DNA of 64,000 nucleotides from Aeromonas veronii. GTDB lineage: Bacteria > Pseudomonadota > Gammaproteobacteria > Enterobacterales > Aeromonadaceae. The notes under the pieces were generated by a model. That model was not told where the DNA came from and made no database searches. It saw only the letters and a list, made by a program, of their open reading frames with translations. The position numbers were made by a program, and so were the translations under genes. The stretch covers positions 1,576,501-1,640,500 of the forward strand of contig CP101033.1 of the NCBI GenBank assembly GCA_041319085.1, given 5' to 3'. Below are positions 38,219 through 45,917 of this stretch, in pieces; positions within the stretch are counted from its first letter, which is position 1; each line of letters begins with the position of its first letter.

Positions 38219-38674
38219 ATGATGAATATCCCCAGCTCCGAAATGATCATGCGTTGGTTGCAACAGGCTCGTATCGAGCACTATGTCTGCGACCAGTGTC
38301 ACGGTATCCACATTGTCTCTTTGCAGTCGGTCGATGGTATTCAGGAGAGCCGGATCTTCGTGGAAGAGGAAGGCTTGCTGTTCTCCTCCGAGCTGGAAGT
38401 GCGCCCCTCCGCCATGCTGCCGCTGGTCGCCGAACTGGGCCGACTCAATATGCAGTACCCCTCCCTCAAGGTGTTCCTCGATATCATCGATGACAACCTG
38501 CCGCGGCTGGTGGTCGGCCACACTGTCTTTACCAAGGCCGGACTCAGCGTCGAGCAGTTCCTGCTGTTCGTGCAAAGCACCATCGCTGCCACCCATGAAC
38601 TGGTTGCTGAATGCGAACGTTCCGGCTTCCTCAACCTGCCGGAAATCCATGTTGCACCGGAATCTGTGCATTAA
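38219..38674 (+). CDS. ybjN: YbjN-domain protein
   Basis: A 151-residue member of the YbjN family, a type III secretion chaperone-like fold. E. coli YbjN affects stress resistance, motility and exopolysaccharide when over- or under-expressed. The conserved pieces visible are YVCDQCHGIHI, ELEVRPSAMLPLVAELG and FLDIIDDNLPRLVVGH, which align with E. coli YbjN. The start is either of two adjacent ATGs (38219 or 38222); a GTG at 38213 is also in frame. The divergent neighbour is the DUF1704 gene. Confidence 0.88.
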   Translation: MMNIPSSEMIMRWLQQARIEHYVCDQCHGIHIVSLQSVDGIQESRIFVEEEGLLFSSELEVRPSAMLPLVAELGRLNMQYPSLKVFLDIIDDNLPRLVVGHTVFTKAGLSVEQFLLFVQSTIAATHELVAECERSGFLNLPEIHVAPESVH

Positions 38675-38708
38675 GTGTTCGAACGGTTCGTCTGGTGAAA
38701 AATAGCCG

Positions 38709-38737
38709 TTGACGCGGGCGGGGCTTTCCCCTAAATT
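38709..38737 (+). promoter_or_regulatory. Sigma-70 promoter for the tRNA-Ser transcript
   Basis: TTGACG (38709-38714) and TAAATT (38732-38737) are separated by 17 bp and followed by a GC-rich discriminator (ACGCCCCG), as in stringently controlled stable-RNA promoters. It would transcribe the tRNA fragment and the tRNA-Ser. Confidence 0.7.
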
Positions 38738-38809
38738 ACGCCCCGTTCCAGCGCAGCAGCGCCGCGAACTCCGTGTCGGCTGAACACGTTAAACCACAGA
38801 CCAAAATTT

Positions 38810-38881
38810 GGTGAGGTGCCCGAGTGGCTGCCCACCGACGAAGTCGGCAGAAAGCACGCGTAGCGTGCTCCGAAAGCCACT
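38810..38881 (+). ncRNA. Truncated tRNA-Ser 5' fragment followed by a folded segment
   Basis: GGTGAGGTGCCCGAGTGGCTG (38810-38830), preceded by AATTT, repeats the first 21 nt of the real tRNA-Ser with one change. It carries on into unrelated sequence that can fold as a three-way junction: outer stem AGTGGCT/AGCCACT (38823-38829 with 38875-38881) enclosing hairpins CCGAC-gaa-GTCGG (38835-38847) and AGCACGC-gta-GCGTGCT (38853-38869). No acceptor 3' half exists, so it is not a functional tRNA. It is probably cotranscribed with the tRNA and processed away. Confidence 0.6.
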
Positions 38882-38900
38882 TAAAAGAAGTAAAAAATTT

Positions 38901-38988
38901 GGTGAGGTGTCCGAGTGGCTGAAGGAGCACGCCTGGAAAGTGTGTATACGGCAACGTATCGAGGGTTCGAATCCCTCCCTCACCGCCA
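38901..38988 (+). tRNA. tRNA-Ser (anticodon GGA)
   Basis: An 88-nt serine tRNA with encoded CCA end. The acceptor stem GGTGAGG pairs with CCTCACC, followed by discriminator G and CCA. The anticodon loop CTGGAAA puts GGA at 38935-38937, reading UCC and UCU. A long variable arm (TATACGGCAACGTATC region) and the T loop GTTCGAATC are present. The sequence is nearly identical to E. coli tRNA-Ser(GGA) by eye. A terminator follows immediately. Confidence 0.97.
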
Positions 38989-38993
38989 AATTA

Positions 38994-39028
38994 TAAGCCC
39001 AAGCAATTGAATTGCTTGGGCTTTTTCT
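38994..39028 (+). terminator. Terminator of the tRNA-Ser transcript
   Basis: AAGCCCAAGCAATT and AATTGCTTGGGCTT form a palindromic stem followed by TTTCTTT. Confidence 0.92.
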
Positions 39029-39099
39029 TTATGTGCAATTTTTGCTATGCCATCTGATGCTGGCTGGTACGGGACTATCTCGTACCCCGTTGGACAATC

Positions 39100-39429
39100 T
39101 TCCCATGTTCTTCCCCCATCACTCGGAACTGGCGGGGTCGCTCACCCTGCTGCCGTAGCGGCGGGTACCCACCGGGGCTGTGCAGATCAGCCTGGATCCG
39201 GTGGCTGGGCTGTCGGCGGCGCTAGCCGATCCCCGTCACGCCCTCACCCGGCAGCCTCGGAGGTGGGTGTCGCTAGCGTGAGCCCCAGGTCTACGGGGGC
39301 GCGAGCTGGCCCTGCTCAAGCCTCTGACTAAGTCGCAGCTCTTCTTCTGCCCGCCCGCCAACTCCTATCGCTGCTTCTTTGCCGAGGTGGGGGGAGCAGC
39401 ACTGGCGTTGGTATCGGGACACGGTTTAG
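39100..39429 (+). pseudogene. Decayed gene of unknown identity downstream of tRNA-Ser
   Basis: Piecing frames together gives protein-like stretches broken by two stops and a frameshift. The stretches are FPMFFPHHSELAGSLTLLP, a stop, RRVPTGAVQISLDPVAGLSA, a stop, LLKPLTKSQLFFCPPANSY and CFFAEVG. After a one-base shift in the run of six G (about 39389-39396) comes EQHWRWYRDTV with a stop at 39427-39429. A terminator-like hairpin follows. I do not recognise the family. The alternative 94-residue frame 39047-39331 looks like a shadow. Confidence 0.45.
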
Positions 39430-39433
39430 GGAG

Positions 39434-39462
39434 TGGGCGCCGCAAGGCACCCTTTTTCTTTG
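39434..39462 (+). terminator. Terminator-like hairpin after the decayed gene
   Basis: GGGCGCC-gcaa-GGCACCC (one mismatch) followed by TTTTTCTTT, just upstream of the chemoreceptor gene. Confidence 0.6.
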
Positions 39463-39544
39463 CATAACTTTTATGTAACATCAACTGGTCATATCACTTG
39501 TCGCCACCCGGCGGCAGTGCCCCACCCACACTCAGGAGAGAGTC

Positions 39545-41002
39545 ATGCTTAACCCATGGACGGGATGGCTGCGCCTGTTTGCAACGTCGGCCCGGTTGGA
39601 CAGGGCCGCCCAGCGCCAACAGGAGACACGCCTTTTTTTCGGTTTTATCGCCTTTCTGGTCGGCCTCTACAGCCTCATCAAGTGGAGCCACCACGGCCAC
39701 GACGAACTGGCCTTCACCTCCCTGCTGTTGATGGGAGGCGCCCTGGCCTCGGGCCTGTGTGGCCGGCTCGGGCTCGGGGAACTGTTGGCCGGCGCGCTGG
39801 CTATGGGCGCCATGTCTCTGCACGCCCTCAACATCATCTGGCAGTCGGGGGGCGTGCCGCACTCTTCCCAGCTCTACTGGATCCCGCTGCTCATCCAGGT
39901 GAGCTTTCTGCTGCAGGGGCGCCTCGGTGCCTTGGGATGGTGCCTTCTGCTGGTGGGCTGCGCCGCCCTGATGGTGGCCCTCAACCGCAGCGGTTATCCG
40001 GTGCCCCGGCTCGTGTTGCCCGAGCGGGCCATGGCGGTCGAGACCTGGTCCGGCGCCCTATTGCCCCTGCTGCTCGGTGCCTGTGCCCAATACTTCACGG
40101 TGCGCCAGCGCGACCGGGCCCTGGCCGAGGCGAGTCTGGCCCTGGGCGAGAGCGACCGGGCCGCTCAACTCGCCACTCATGGCCGTGAGCAGCTGGGGGC
40201 CGTGGTGAGCCGCGCCGAAGAGGGGGCCGGGCGGCTGGTGAGCTCGGCGGCGGCCCTCGGCCACACCTCACGGGCCCTGGCCGATTCGGTCACCTGCCTG
40301 CATCGGGGGGCCTCCCAGCAGGTGGATGCGAGCGATCAGATCCAGAATCAGCTAGAGCGCATGGGGGCGGATCTCGGTGCGGCCAATCGCTTCGTGGGTG
40401 AGGTGGCCGTACGCACTCGCCAGGCGAGTATCCTGGCCGAGCAGGGGGCCGATGCCCTCGGTCGCAGCGAGCGGGCCATGAACCGTATCCTGGCGAGTCA
40501 CGACGAGATTGCCGCCATGACCGGCATCATCACGGGGATCGCCGATCAGACCAATCTGCTGGCCCTCAACGCCGCCATCGAGGCGGCCCGGGCCGGGGAT
40601 CACGGACGCGGCTTTGCGGTGGTGGCCCAGGAGGTGCGCGAGCTCTCGGCCCGCAGTCAGTTGGCGGCCAATGAGATCCGGGCCCTGCTCGTGCGCAGCC
40701 ATCAGGCGGTGAGCGAGGGGCAGGCCATCATAGGCGAGTCGGGAGCCCTGATTGGGCAAATCCTGGAGCGGATTGGGGTGGTGGCTCAGGACGTGGGACG
40801 ACTCGAATTCCTGATGGCGAGTCAGGATGCGAGTCTGGCCCAGGTGGCGGCCGCCGGGGTCCAGGTGGCCGATGTGGCCCGCGAGACCGCCTCCACCTCG
40901 GGGCAGATGCGTCAGCGCGAGGCCGAGCTGGCCCAGCTCACCGCCGGGCTGGAGCACCTCTCCCGCGAGCTGAGTCAGGTGGTGGCCGGCACCGCCGCCT
41001 AA
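39545..41002 (+). CDS. Methyl-accepting chemotaxis protein with multi-helix membrane sensor and no periplasmic domain
   Basis: A 485-residue chemoreceptor. Residues ~28-195 contain about six hydrophobic segments with very short loops, so there is no large periplasmic ligand domain; sensing may be within the membrane or cytosolic. There is no obvious HAMP. Residues ~210-480 are the methyl-accepting signalling domain with the conserved hairpin tip ([19 protein letters not shown], then [18 protein letters not shown]). No CheR-tethering pentapeptide ends the protein. Codon use is extremely GC-rich (GGCC/GCCC-rich third positions), distinct from neighbours, suggesting acquisition. GGAGAG precedes the ATG. 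Confidence 0.9.
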   Translation: MLNPWTGWLRLFATSARLDRAAQRQQETRLFFGFIAFLVGLYSLIKWSHHGHDELAFTSLLLMGGALASGLCGRLGLGELLAGALAMGAMSLHALNIIWQSGGVPHSSQLYWIPLLIQVSFLLQGRLGALGWCLLLVGCAALMVALNRSGYPVPRLVLPERAMAVETWSGALLPLLLGACAQYFTVRQRDRALAEASLALGESDRAAQLATHGREQLGAVVSRAEEGAGRLVSSAAALGHTSRALADSVTCLHRGASQQVDASDQIQNQLERMGADLGAANRFVGEVAVRTRQASILAEQGADALGRSERAMNRILASHDEIAAMTGIITGIADQTNLLALNAAIEAARAGDHGRGFAVVAQEVRELSARSQLAANEIRALLVRSHQAVSEGQAIIGESGALIGQILERIGVVAQDVGRLEFLMASQDASLAQVAAAGVQVADVARETASTSGQMRQREAELAQLTAGLEHLSRELSQVVAGTAA

Positions 41003-41331
41003 AAACCAAGGCCGCAGCGGCTCTTTACATCGTGCCCGACAGGCCGTGCTTATGAGGGGTTGGCGATACCTTACCCTGGTCCCTAAACGAGAGCAGGCCA
41101 CCCCGGGACGGGATGGCGAGGCGCACCCACTGGCGCTGAACATTGACCACGGGCTTGCGAGTTGAGCGAAGAGAAATAGATGTAAGAAAATTATGATTTC
41201 AGAAGGGTAGACAAATGCCGCTATCTTGGCGGCATTTGTCTATCTGTAGGAAGTAGAGGTGTTGGTGCAGGCTTTCTTTTCCTTCCAAGGCAGGTAAGCT
41301 GCGGGGCAAATCGTGTCAAGCAGGAGATGGG
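41003..41331. other. Gap holding a perfect inverted repeat, no gene
   Basis: About 330 bp between the chemoreceptor and the yeeZ-like gene. I see no coding frame of substance. The only structure is the 14-bp inverted repeat listed separately at 41208-41242. The promoter of the yeeZ-like gene must lie near 41250-41320. Confidence 0.5.
41208..41242. repeat. Perfect 14-bp inverted repeat with 7-nt loop
   Basis: TAGACAAATGCCGC, loop TATCTTG, GCGGCATTTGTCTA. No T tract follows on either strand, so it is either a Rho-dependent or atypical terminator or an operator for the gene at 41332. Confidence 0.7.
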
Positions 41332-42168
41332 ATGATGACAGAGCAACATATAGCCGGGACGATCGGTATTCTGGGGGCGGGGTGGCTCGGACTGCCGCTG
41401 GCGCGGGCTTTGTTGGCGGCAGGCAAGCGGGTGGCGGTGACGGTCAGTAGCGCCGAGAAGGCGGCCCGTCTGCAGGGGGAGGGAGTCAATGCCTATCCGC
41501 TGACGATTTCTGCCGATATGCCCGTCGCTGATAAAAAAGAGCCGTGGCCCATCCCCTGCGAATCGCTGGTTATCTGCGTACCGCCCAGCAAGACCGATGA
41601 CTATCCGCAGGCGGTGGCAAAGGCCTGTCAGCTTGCCAAAGCGAGCGGCACCCGGCGGGTGCTGTTTGTCAGCGCCACCTCGGTATGGGGCGCGGGGCAG
41701 CAGGAGGGGGACCAGCCCAAACCGGGCCATGCCCGTGGCGAGCGGATGCTGGCGGCGGAGCAGGCGGTGCTGGCCGCCGGTTTCGAGGCGGTGATGATAG
41801 TCCGCCCCTCCGGCCTTTATGGCCCGGATCGCCATCCCGGCCGTTTCCTGGCGGGCAAGACACTGGATGGCGGCGCCCAATCGGTCAATCTGGTTCATCT
41901 GGACGATGTGGTGGCGGCTTGCATCTTGCTGCTGGCGCGGGGCAAGGACGGGGACGTTTTCAACCTGAGCGCGCCAGTGCATCCGCGCCGCGAGCAGTTC
42001 TACCCCTTTGCGGCGCGCCAGCAGGGGCTGCCTGTTCCGGTCTTTATCGAGCCTGCCGGGGAATTTCAGCCCATCGACGGTCAGCTGATTTGCCAGCAGA
42101 TGGGATTCAACTATCGCTGGCCCGATCCGGCCCACTGGTTTGCCGAGCTCGCCGCCTCGGGCAATTGA
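41332..42168 (+). CDS. yeeZ: NAD-dependent epimerase-like protein (YeeZ-like)
   Basis: A 278-residue atypical SDR-fold protein resembling E. coli YeeZ (274), whose reaction is unknown. The N-terminal dinucleotide-binding motif is IGILGAGWLGLPLARAL. Further shared pieces are VLFVSATSVWGAG, VRPSGLYGPDRHPGRFLAGK and SVNLVHLDDVVAA; the last is almost identical to YeeZ. The catalytic YxxxK of classical SDRs is not evident. GGAGATGGG lies before the ATG pair. It is followed by yciA after 59 bp. Confidence 0.82.
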   Translation: MMTEQHIAGTIGILGAGWLGLPLARALLAAGKRVAVTVSSAEKAARLQGEGVNAYPLTISADMPVADKKEPWPIPCESLVICVPPSKTDDYPQAVAKACQLAKASGTRRVLFVSATSVWGAGQQEGDQPKPGHARGERMLAAEQAVLAAGFEAVMIVRPSGLYGPDRHPGRFLAGKTLDGGAQSVNLVHLDDVVAACILLLARGKDGDVFNLSAPVHPRREQFYPFAARQQGLPVPVFIEPAGEFQPIDGQLICQQMGFNYRWPDPAHWFAELAASGN

Positions 42169-42227
42169 GGTTTGCCAAGGGGGTGATCGCCCCCTATCAT
42201 GCCGCCATCCATGAGAGAGAGGCGGTA

Positions 42228-42632
42228 ATGATGGTAGATACAAAACGTCACCCCGATGGGGAGTTGTTGCTGAGAACCCTGGCAATGCCAGCCGATACCA
42301 ACCCCAATGGCGACATCTTTGGTGGCTGGATCATGTCCCAGATGGATATAGGTGGGGGCATCATGGCCAAGGAGCTGGCAAAAGGACGTATTTGTACCGT
42401 ATCCGTTGAAGGCATGACGTTTCACAGTCCGGTCAAGGTGGGTGATGTGGTCTGCTGCTACGGCCGCTGCATCAAGATTGGCCGCAGCTCCATGCAGCTC
42501 AAGCTGGAGGTGTGGGTCAAGCCGGTATTGCGGGAGAACGATGCCCAGCGTTACTGCGTGACCGAGGGGGTCTTTACCTATGTCGCCATCGACGACAGCG
42601 GCAAATCCCGCCCGGTTCCGGTTAGCGTCTGA
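42228..42632 (+). CDS. yciA: Acyl-CoA thioesterase YciA
   Basis: Hotdog-fold thioesterase of the YciA/BACH type, 134 residues (E. coli 132), which hydrolyses a broad range of acyl-CoAs. The active-site region is NPNGDIFGGWIMSQMDIGGG, with the Asp of MSQMD and GD as family residues. Later come VSVEGMTFHSPVKVGDVV and YCVTEGVFTYVAID. The frame runs open far upstream within another gene, but the ATG at 42228 (GAGAGAGGCGG upstream) gives the family N-terminus. A second ATG at 42231 is adjacent. It converges with the small gene at 42633, with no spacer. Confidence 0.93.
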   Translation: MMVDTKRHPDGELLLRTLAMPADTNPNGDIFGGWIMSQMDIGGGIMAKELAKGRICTVSVEGMTFHSPVKVGDVVCCYGRCIKIGRSSMQLKLEVWVKPVLRENDAQRYCVTEGVFTYVAIDDSGKSRPVPVSV

Positions 42633-42857
42633 TCAAATCAGCCGGGCATTGATGATGGATATTTCCTGCTCAAGCCCGGTTTTTTGCCGTATCATGCGTT
42701 CCAGCATCTCTTCCGACCCCACATATTGCAGGGTGTCAAACAGGCAGAGATCGCACTGCGGGTCCCGTCTGATGTGGTAGATGGTGGCCAGCTCCACTTG
42801 ATGACAATTTCCTTGTTGATCATAAAACGTCACGTTGTACCGAAGTTCTTTCGCCAT
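42633..42857 (-). CDS. Small conserved-looking hypothetical protein
   Basis: A 74-residue soluble protein with no recognised family. It contains a beta-rich N-terminal half (ELRYNVTFYDQQGNCHQVELA) and a helical charged C-terminal half (EEMLERMIRQKTGLEQEISI), with two Cys in DPQCDLCLF. Its stop codon abuts the yciA stop (tail to tail, no gap). A ribosome-binding site AAGGACAC-type stretch lies upstream of the ATG. Composition and the tight packing argue that it is real. Confidence 0.65.
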   Translation of the reverse strand: MAKELRYNVTFYDQQGNCHQVELATIYHIRRDPQCDLCLFDTLQYVGSEEMLERMIRQKTGLEQEISIINARLI

Positions 42858-42930
42858 AAGACAGTGTCCTTCTGGTTGAGTGGAACAGGGACTATCAGCT
42901 TAGTCGGCGCGGCTGACGTTTGTGATGGTC

Positions 42931-42970
42931 ACAACGCAACACAATGCAACACAATGAACACAACGCAAAG
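42931..42970 (+). repeat. Four approximate 10-bp tandem repeats upstream of the yafD-like gene
   Basis: ACAACGCAAC, ACAATGCAAC, ACAATGAAC and ACAACGCAAA occur head to tail, ending about 19 bp before the next start codon and thus within its leader or promoter. Confidence 0.75.
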
Positions 42971-42988
42971 GTGGGCGGTTGTTAGCCA

Positions 42989-43834
42989 ATGAAAAATAGT
43001 TATCGCATTCTTGGCTCCTCCCTGCTGACCCTGGGGTTGGTAGGCTGTTTTGAGGTGCCGGATCAGAATCATCTGGTCACTGCTCAAGGGATTGTGCCGG
43101 GACTCGATTGCCAGCGCCCGCCGCTGGTGGCGCTGGCGACCACGGCGCTGCCCCGTGAATTCGGGGTGACGGTGTGGAATCTCTACAAGGGTCAGCGCAA
43201 GAACTGGCGTGAAGGGATGGACAGTTATGCCAAGGGGCAGGATCTGGTGCTGTTGCAAGAGTCGGCCACCCGTCCCGAGATGCTTGACTGGCTACGCGCC
43301 GGTGATTTCCAGTGGCAACAGCTGCAAGCTTTTACCCAGGGCGGCGTCTCGTTCGGGGTTATGACGGTGGCCAAGACCCCGCAGGCGTTCGTCTGTGGCG
43401 TGCGCTCCCCCGAGCCCTTGCTGCGCATCCCCAAATCCGGACTGGTGAGCCTCTATCCTCTGCAGGGTGACCCTGACGGCGTGTTGGTGATCAATCTCCA
43501 TGCGGTCAACTTCGAACTGGGGATGGCCACCTTCCGCGAACAGCTCAATGAGCTGACCGCGCTGGTGCGCCGCCATCAGGGGCCGGTTATTCTGGCCGGT
43601 GATTTCAATACCTGGAGTGACAAGCGCCAGTTCTGGCTGAACAAACTGGTCGACGAGCTGGGCCTGCAGGAGGCGCTGCCGGTGCCTGATCTGCGTCGTA
43701 CTGCCTTCGGTCGCCCGCTGGATCACCTCTACTACCGCAATCTGGACTTGGTCGAGGTGAGCTCACCGGTGACCGATTCCTCCGATCATAACCCCATCAT
43801 TGCGCGCTTTGCCGCCCAGTCAGTGACCCCCTGA
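42989..43834 (+). CDS. Endonuclease/exonuclease/phosphatase family lipoprotein-like protein (YafD-like)
   Basis: A 281-residue metal-dependent hydrolase of the EEP superfamily, related to the E. coli YafD/UPF0294 group. Catalytic signatures are VLLQESATRPE (metal-binding Glu), NLHAVNFELG, VILAGDFNTWSDKRQFW and TDSSDHNPIIA (Asp-His pair). Unlike E. coli YafD, the N-terminus reads as a lipoprotein signal (SLLTLGLVGCFE, Cys near residue 20), implying lipid anchoring outside the inner membrane. The substrate is unknown. It stands alone between yciA and a bidirectional terminator. Confidence 0.84.
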   Translation: MKNSYRILGSSLLTLGLVGCFEVPDQNHLVTAQGIVPGLDCQRPPLVALATTALPREFGVTVWNLYKGQRKNWREGMDSYAKGQDLVLLQESATRPEMLDWLRAGDFQWQQLQAFTQGGVSFGVMTVAKTPQAFVCGVRSPEPLLRIPKSGLVSLYPLQGDPDGVLVINLHAVNFELGMATFREQLNELTALVRRHQGPVILAGDFNTWSDKRQFWLNKLVDELGLQEALPVPDLRRTAFGRPLDHLYYRNLDLVEVSSPVTDSSDHNPIIARFAAQSVTP

Positions 43835-43858
43835 GTGGGGATGAGGTGCGCGTGTCGC

Positions 43859-43897
43859 TCATAAAAATCCGGCGCCTGATGGCGCCGGATTTTTATA
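43859..43897. terminator. Bidirectional terminator between the yafD-like gene and grxA
   Basis: ATAAAAATCCGGCGCC-tgat-GGCGCCGGATTTTTAT is a perfect stem with A/T tracts. Confidence 0.93.
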
Positions 43898-43942
43898 CAC
43901 TCTGGCGGTAAACCCGCACGGGGTGAGCCGCAGGCATTACTG

Positions 43943-44200
43943 CTAGAGGCCCAGATTCGCTTTGGCGTAGGCTTCGAAATCGGTGCAGCCACCGATGTGC
44001 TGCTCGTCCAGGAAGATCTGCGGCACGGTATTGACCGGCTTGCCGGCGCTCTTGGCCAGATCTTCTTTGGTGATGCCTTCGGCATGGATATCCACGTAGC
44101 GGAATTGGAAGTCATCGCGCTGTTCGGTCAACTGCTCGGCGATCTGTACGGCACGGACACAGTAGGGGCAACCCGGGCGACCAAAAATCACTGCAAACAT
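43943..44200 (-). CDS. grxA: Glutaredoxin 1
   Basis: Glutathione-dependent thiol-disulfide oxidoreductase that reduces ribonucleotide reductase and OxyR in E. coli. It is 85 residues, the same as E. coli GrxA, single thioredoxin fold. The active site CPYC is at residues 11-14 (IFGRPGCPYCVRA). The cis-proline segment is VNTVPQIFLDEQHIGG. A GGAGAGAA sequence precedes the ATG. It is a single-gene unit. Confidence 0.96.
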   Translation of the reverse strand: MFAVIFGRPGCPYCVRAVQIAEQLTEQRDDFQFRYVDIHAEGITKEDLAKSAGKPVNTVPQIFLDEQHIGGCTDFEAYAKANLGL

Positions 44201-44376
44201 CTTTTCTCTCCGTTTTTTAAGCCGTTTTGGTATGGCCGTTGATATGAGGCAGGCAACAGCATAGCCCTGCCTCGTGGTGACTTGAAGCCGAAATTATCGA
44301 TACCCTGATTCGAGTGGGTCAATTGGTCAGCTCTCATCGGCGATGTGGCGATGGCAGGCTCCCGATATCTAGCCGC

Positions 44377-45813
44377 TTATTGCGGCTCGGCGATCTGGAT
44401 CGGCTGCTGCTGATAGATGCTCTCCAGCACGCCTTTCTCAAATACGGTCCAGGGCCAGGGGGCCTTGCTGGCACGGTAGCGCTCATGGGTGGCCGGGTCT
44501 TGCGACAGGCCGCGCTGGAACATCACGAATGCCTTGCGCTGGCCGCCCGCTGTGTCGATAAAGCCCACCAGATTGGAGGTGCCGGTGATGGTCCCCGTCT
44601 TGGCGTGGACCTTGTTCTTCATCATGGGGGCGGTGACGCTGCGCCGCCACGCCAGGGTGCCATCCACCTGGGAGCTTGGCAGCAGCTTGATCAGGCCAAG
44701 CTCGGCATCGTTTTTCTGGATAAAGTTGAGCACCGACAGCATCTGACGGGCGCTGATGAGATTGTGAGCAGAGAGGCCGGAGCCGTCGGCCAGGGTCGCA
44801 TTGCCCAGATCGATACCGTTCTTGGTCAGGATGGCGCGCACCGCCATGGTGCCGCTGCGATAGCTGCCCGGCTTGTTGTAGTAGTGACGGCCCACGGTTT
44901 TGAGGAAGGTATCGGCGTAGAGGTTGTCCGATTTCTTCAGCATCTTGGCGAGCATCACCGGCAGGGAGACCGAGTAGTGGGTGCCCAGCGTCTCGGCATT
45001 GTCCGGGGACTTGTGGGTGACCCGCAGCAGGCCGTCATGCTTGATACCCGCTCTGTCCATCGCCCAGCGGATGTTGTCCCAGCCCCAGGCCTCCACGTCG
45101 TGGATGGCAAAGCGCAGCCCCTGCGGATCCTTGTTCGGGGTGATGCAGCCCTTGAGCTCGTAGAAGTTGCCCTTGGCCATGTCTACTTCCAGTGCGCAGA
45201 ACTGGCGAGCCATGTCGGCGTAGCTCATCACCTCCACGTTGTCGGCACCGATGCCGATGGGCACGCCGGTGGCCACGTTGCCGGTGGCCGGTTTGCCAAT
45301 CTGGGTGGCAGTGATGGTGCCGTAGGCGCAGTTCTTGTCGATGATGACCGAGGAGACCGGTGCGGAGAAGCAGAGGGTTTGATCCCCCCATGACCAGCCG
45401 TTGCCGCGCTCATAGCCGTTGTAGGCGCCGGTGTTGACGTAGACATTGCCCTTGATGCTGCTGACGCCGAGCTGTTTGAACAGGGCCAGCAGGTCCATGC
45501 GGGAGAGGGTGGGGTCGCCGACGAAGTTGATCCAGATATCGCCGTTGATGGTGTCACCCTGTTTGGCACCGGGTTGGGCCTGAATGTCGGTGGCAAAGCG
45601 GAAGTCGGCACCCAGCTCGAGGCGGGCTGCCAGTGCGGTGAGCACCTTCATGGTGGAGGCGGGGGCGATCATCTGATCGGCGTGGCGGGCGAACTCAACG
45701 CCGTTATTACCCTGCACTATGATGGCGAACTGGCCACCCTGAGGGGGCGTCAGCGGAGCGGCCTGAGCCGCCAGAGAAAAGAGAGCACAAAAACCAATCA
45801 ACAGCCGCTGCAT
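44377..45813 (-). CDS. dacB: D-alanyl-D-alanine carboxypeptidase/endopeptidase DacB (PBP4)
   Basis: Periplasmic class C penicillin-binding protein that trims and cleaves peptidoglycan cross-links; 478 residues (E. coli 477). A signal peptide covers residues 1-18 (LIGFCALFSLAAQA). The active-site motifs are all present: SxxK in APASTMKVLTAL (about residues 52-55), SxN in DGSGLSAHNLIS, and KTG in VHAKTGTITGTSNL. The large insert domain typical of PBP4 lies between the first two motifs. A diverged copy of part of this gene (residues about 34-85) lies at 52309-52460. Confidence 0.95.
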   Translation of the reverse strand: MQRLLIGFCALFSLAAQAAPLTPPQGGQFAIIVQGNNGVEFARHADQMIAPASTMKVLTALAARLELGADFRFATDIQAQPGAKQGDTINGDIWINFVGDPTLSRMDLLALFKQLGVSSIKGNVYVNTGAYNGYERGNGWSWGDQTLCFSAPVSSVIIDKNCAYGTITATQIGKPATGNVATGVPIGIGADNVEVMSYADMARQFCALEVDMAKGNFYELKGCITPNKDPQGLRFAIHDVEAWGWDNIRWAMDRAGIKHDGLLRVTHKSPDNAETLGTHYSVSLPVMLAKMLKKSDNLYADTFLKTVGRHYYNKPGSYRSGTMAVRAILTKNGIDLGNATLADGSGLSAHNLISARQMLSVLNFIQKNDAELGLIKLLPSSQVDGTLAWRRSVTAPMMKNKVHAKTGTITGTSNLVGFIDTAGGQRKAFVMFQRGLSQDPATHERYRASKAPWPWTVFEKGVLESIYQQQPIQIAEPQ

Positions 45814-45917
45814 AGCATCCTCTAACGTGACGAAGGGCTCGGCAGTGGTGCCGGCCCTGATAATTCAACCTGCCGATGCGGGATCGACGGGGGTAACGCA
45901 ATTTATGCCGGCCACCA

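Noticed and set aside
38736..38989. Minus-strand frames over tRNA-Ser giving VREGFEPS-type proteins
   Set aside because: These are antisense readings of the tRNA T-arm and variable arm, a well-known false gene.
39047..39331. 94-codon plus-strand frame after tRNA-Ser
   Set aside because: Gly/Ser/Pro-rich translation without a ribosome-binding site; another frame in the same DNA gives better protein-like pieces, so this is a shadow over a decayed gene.
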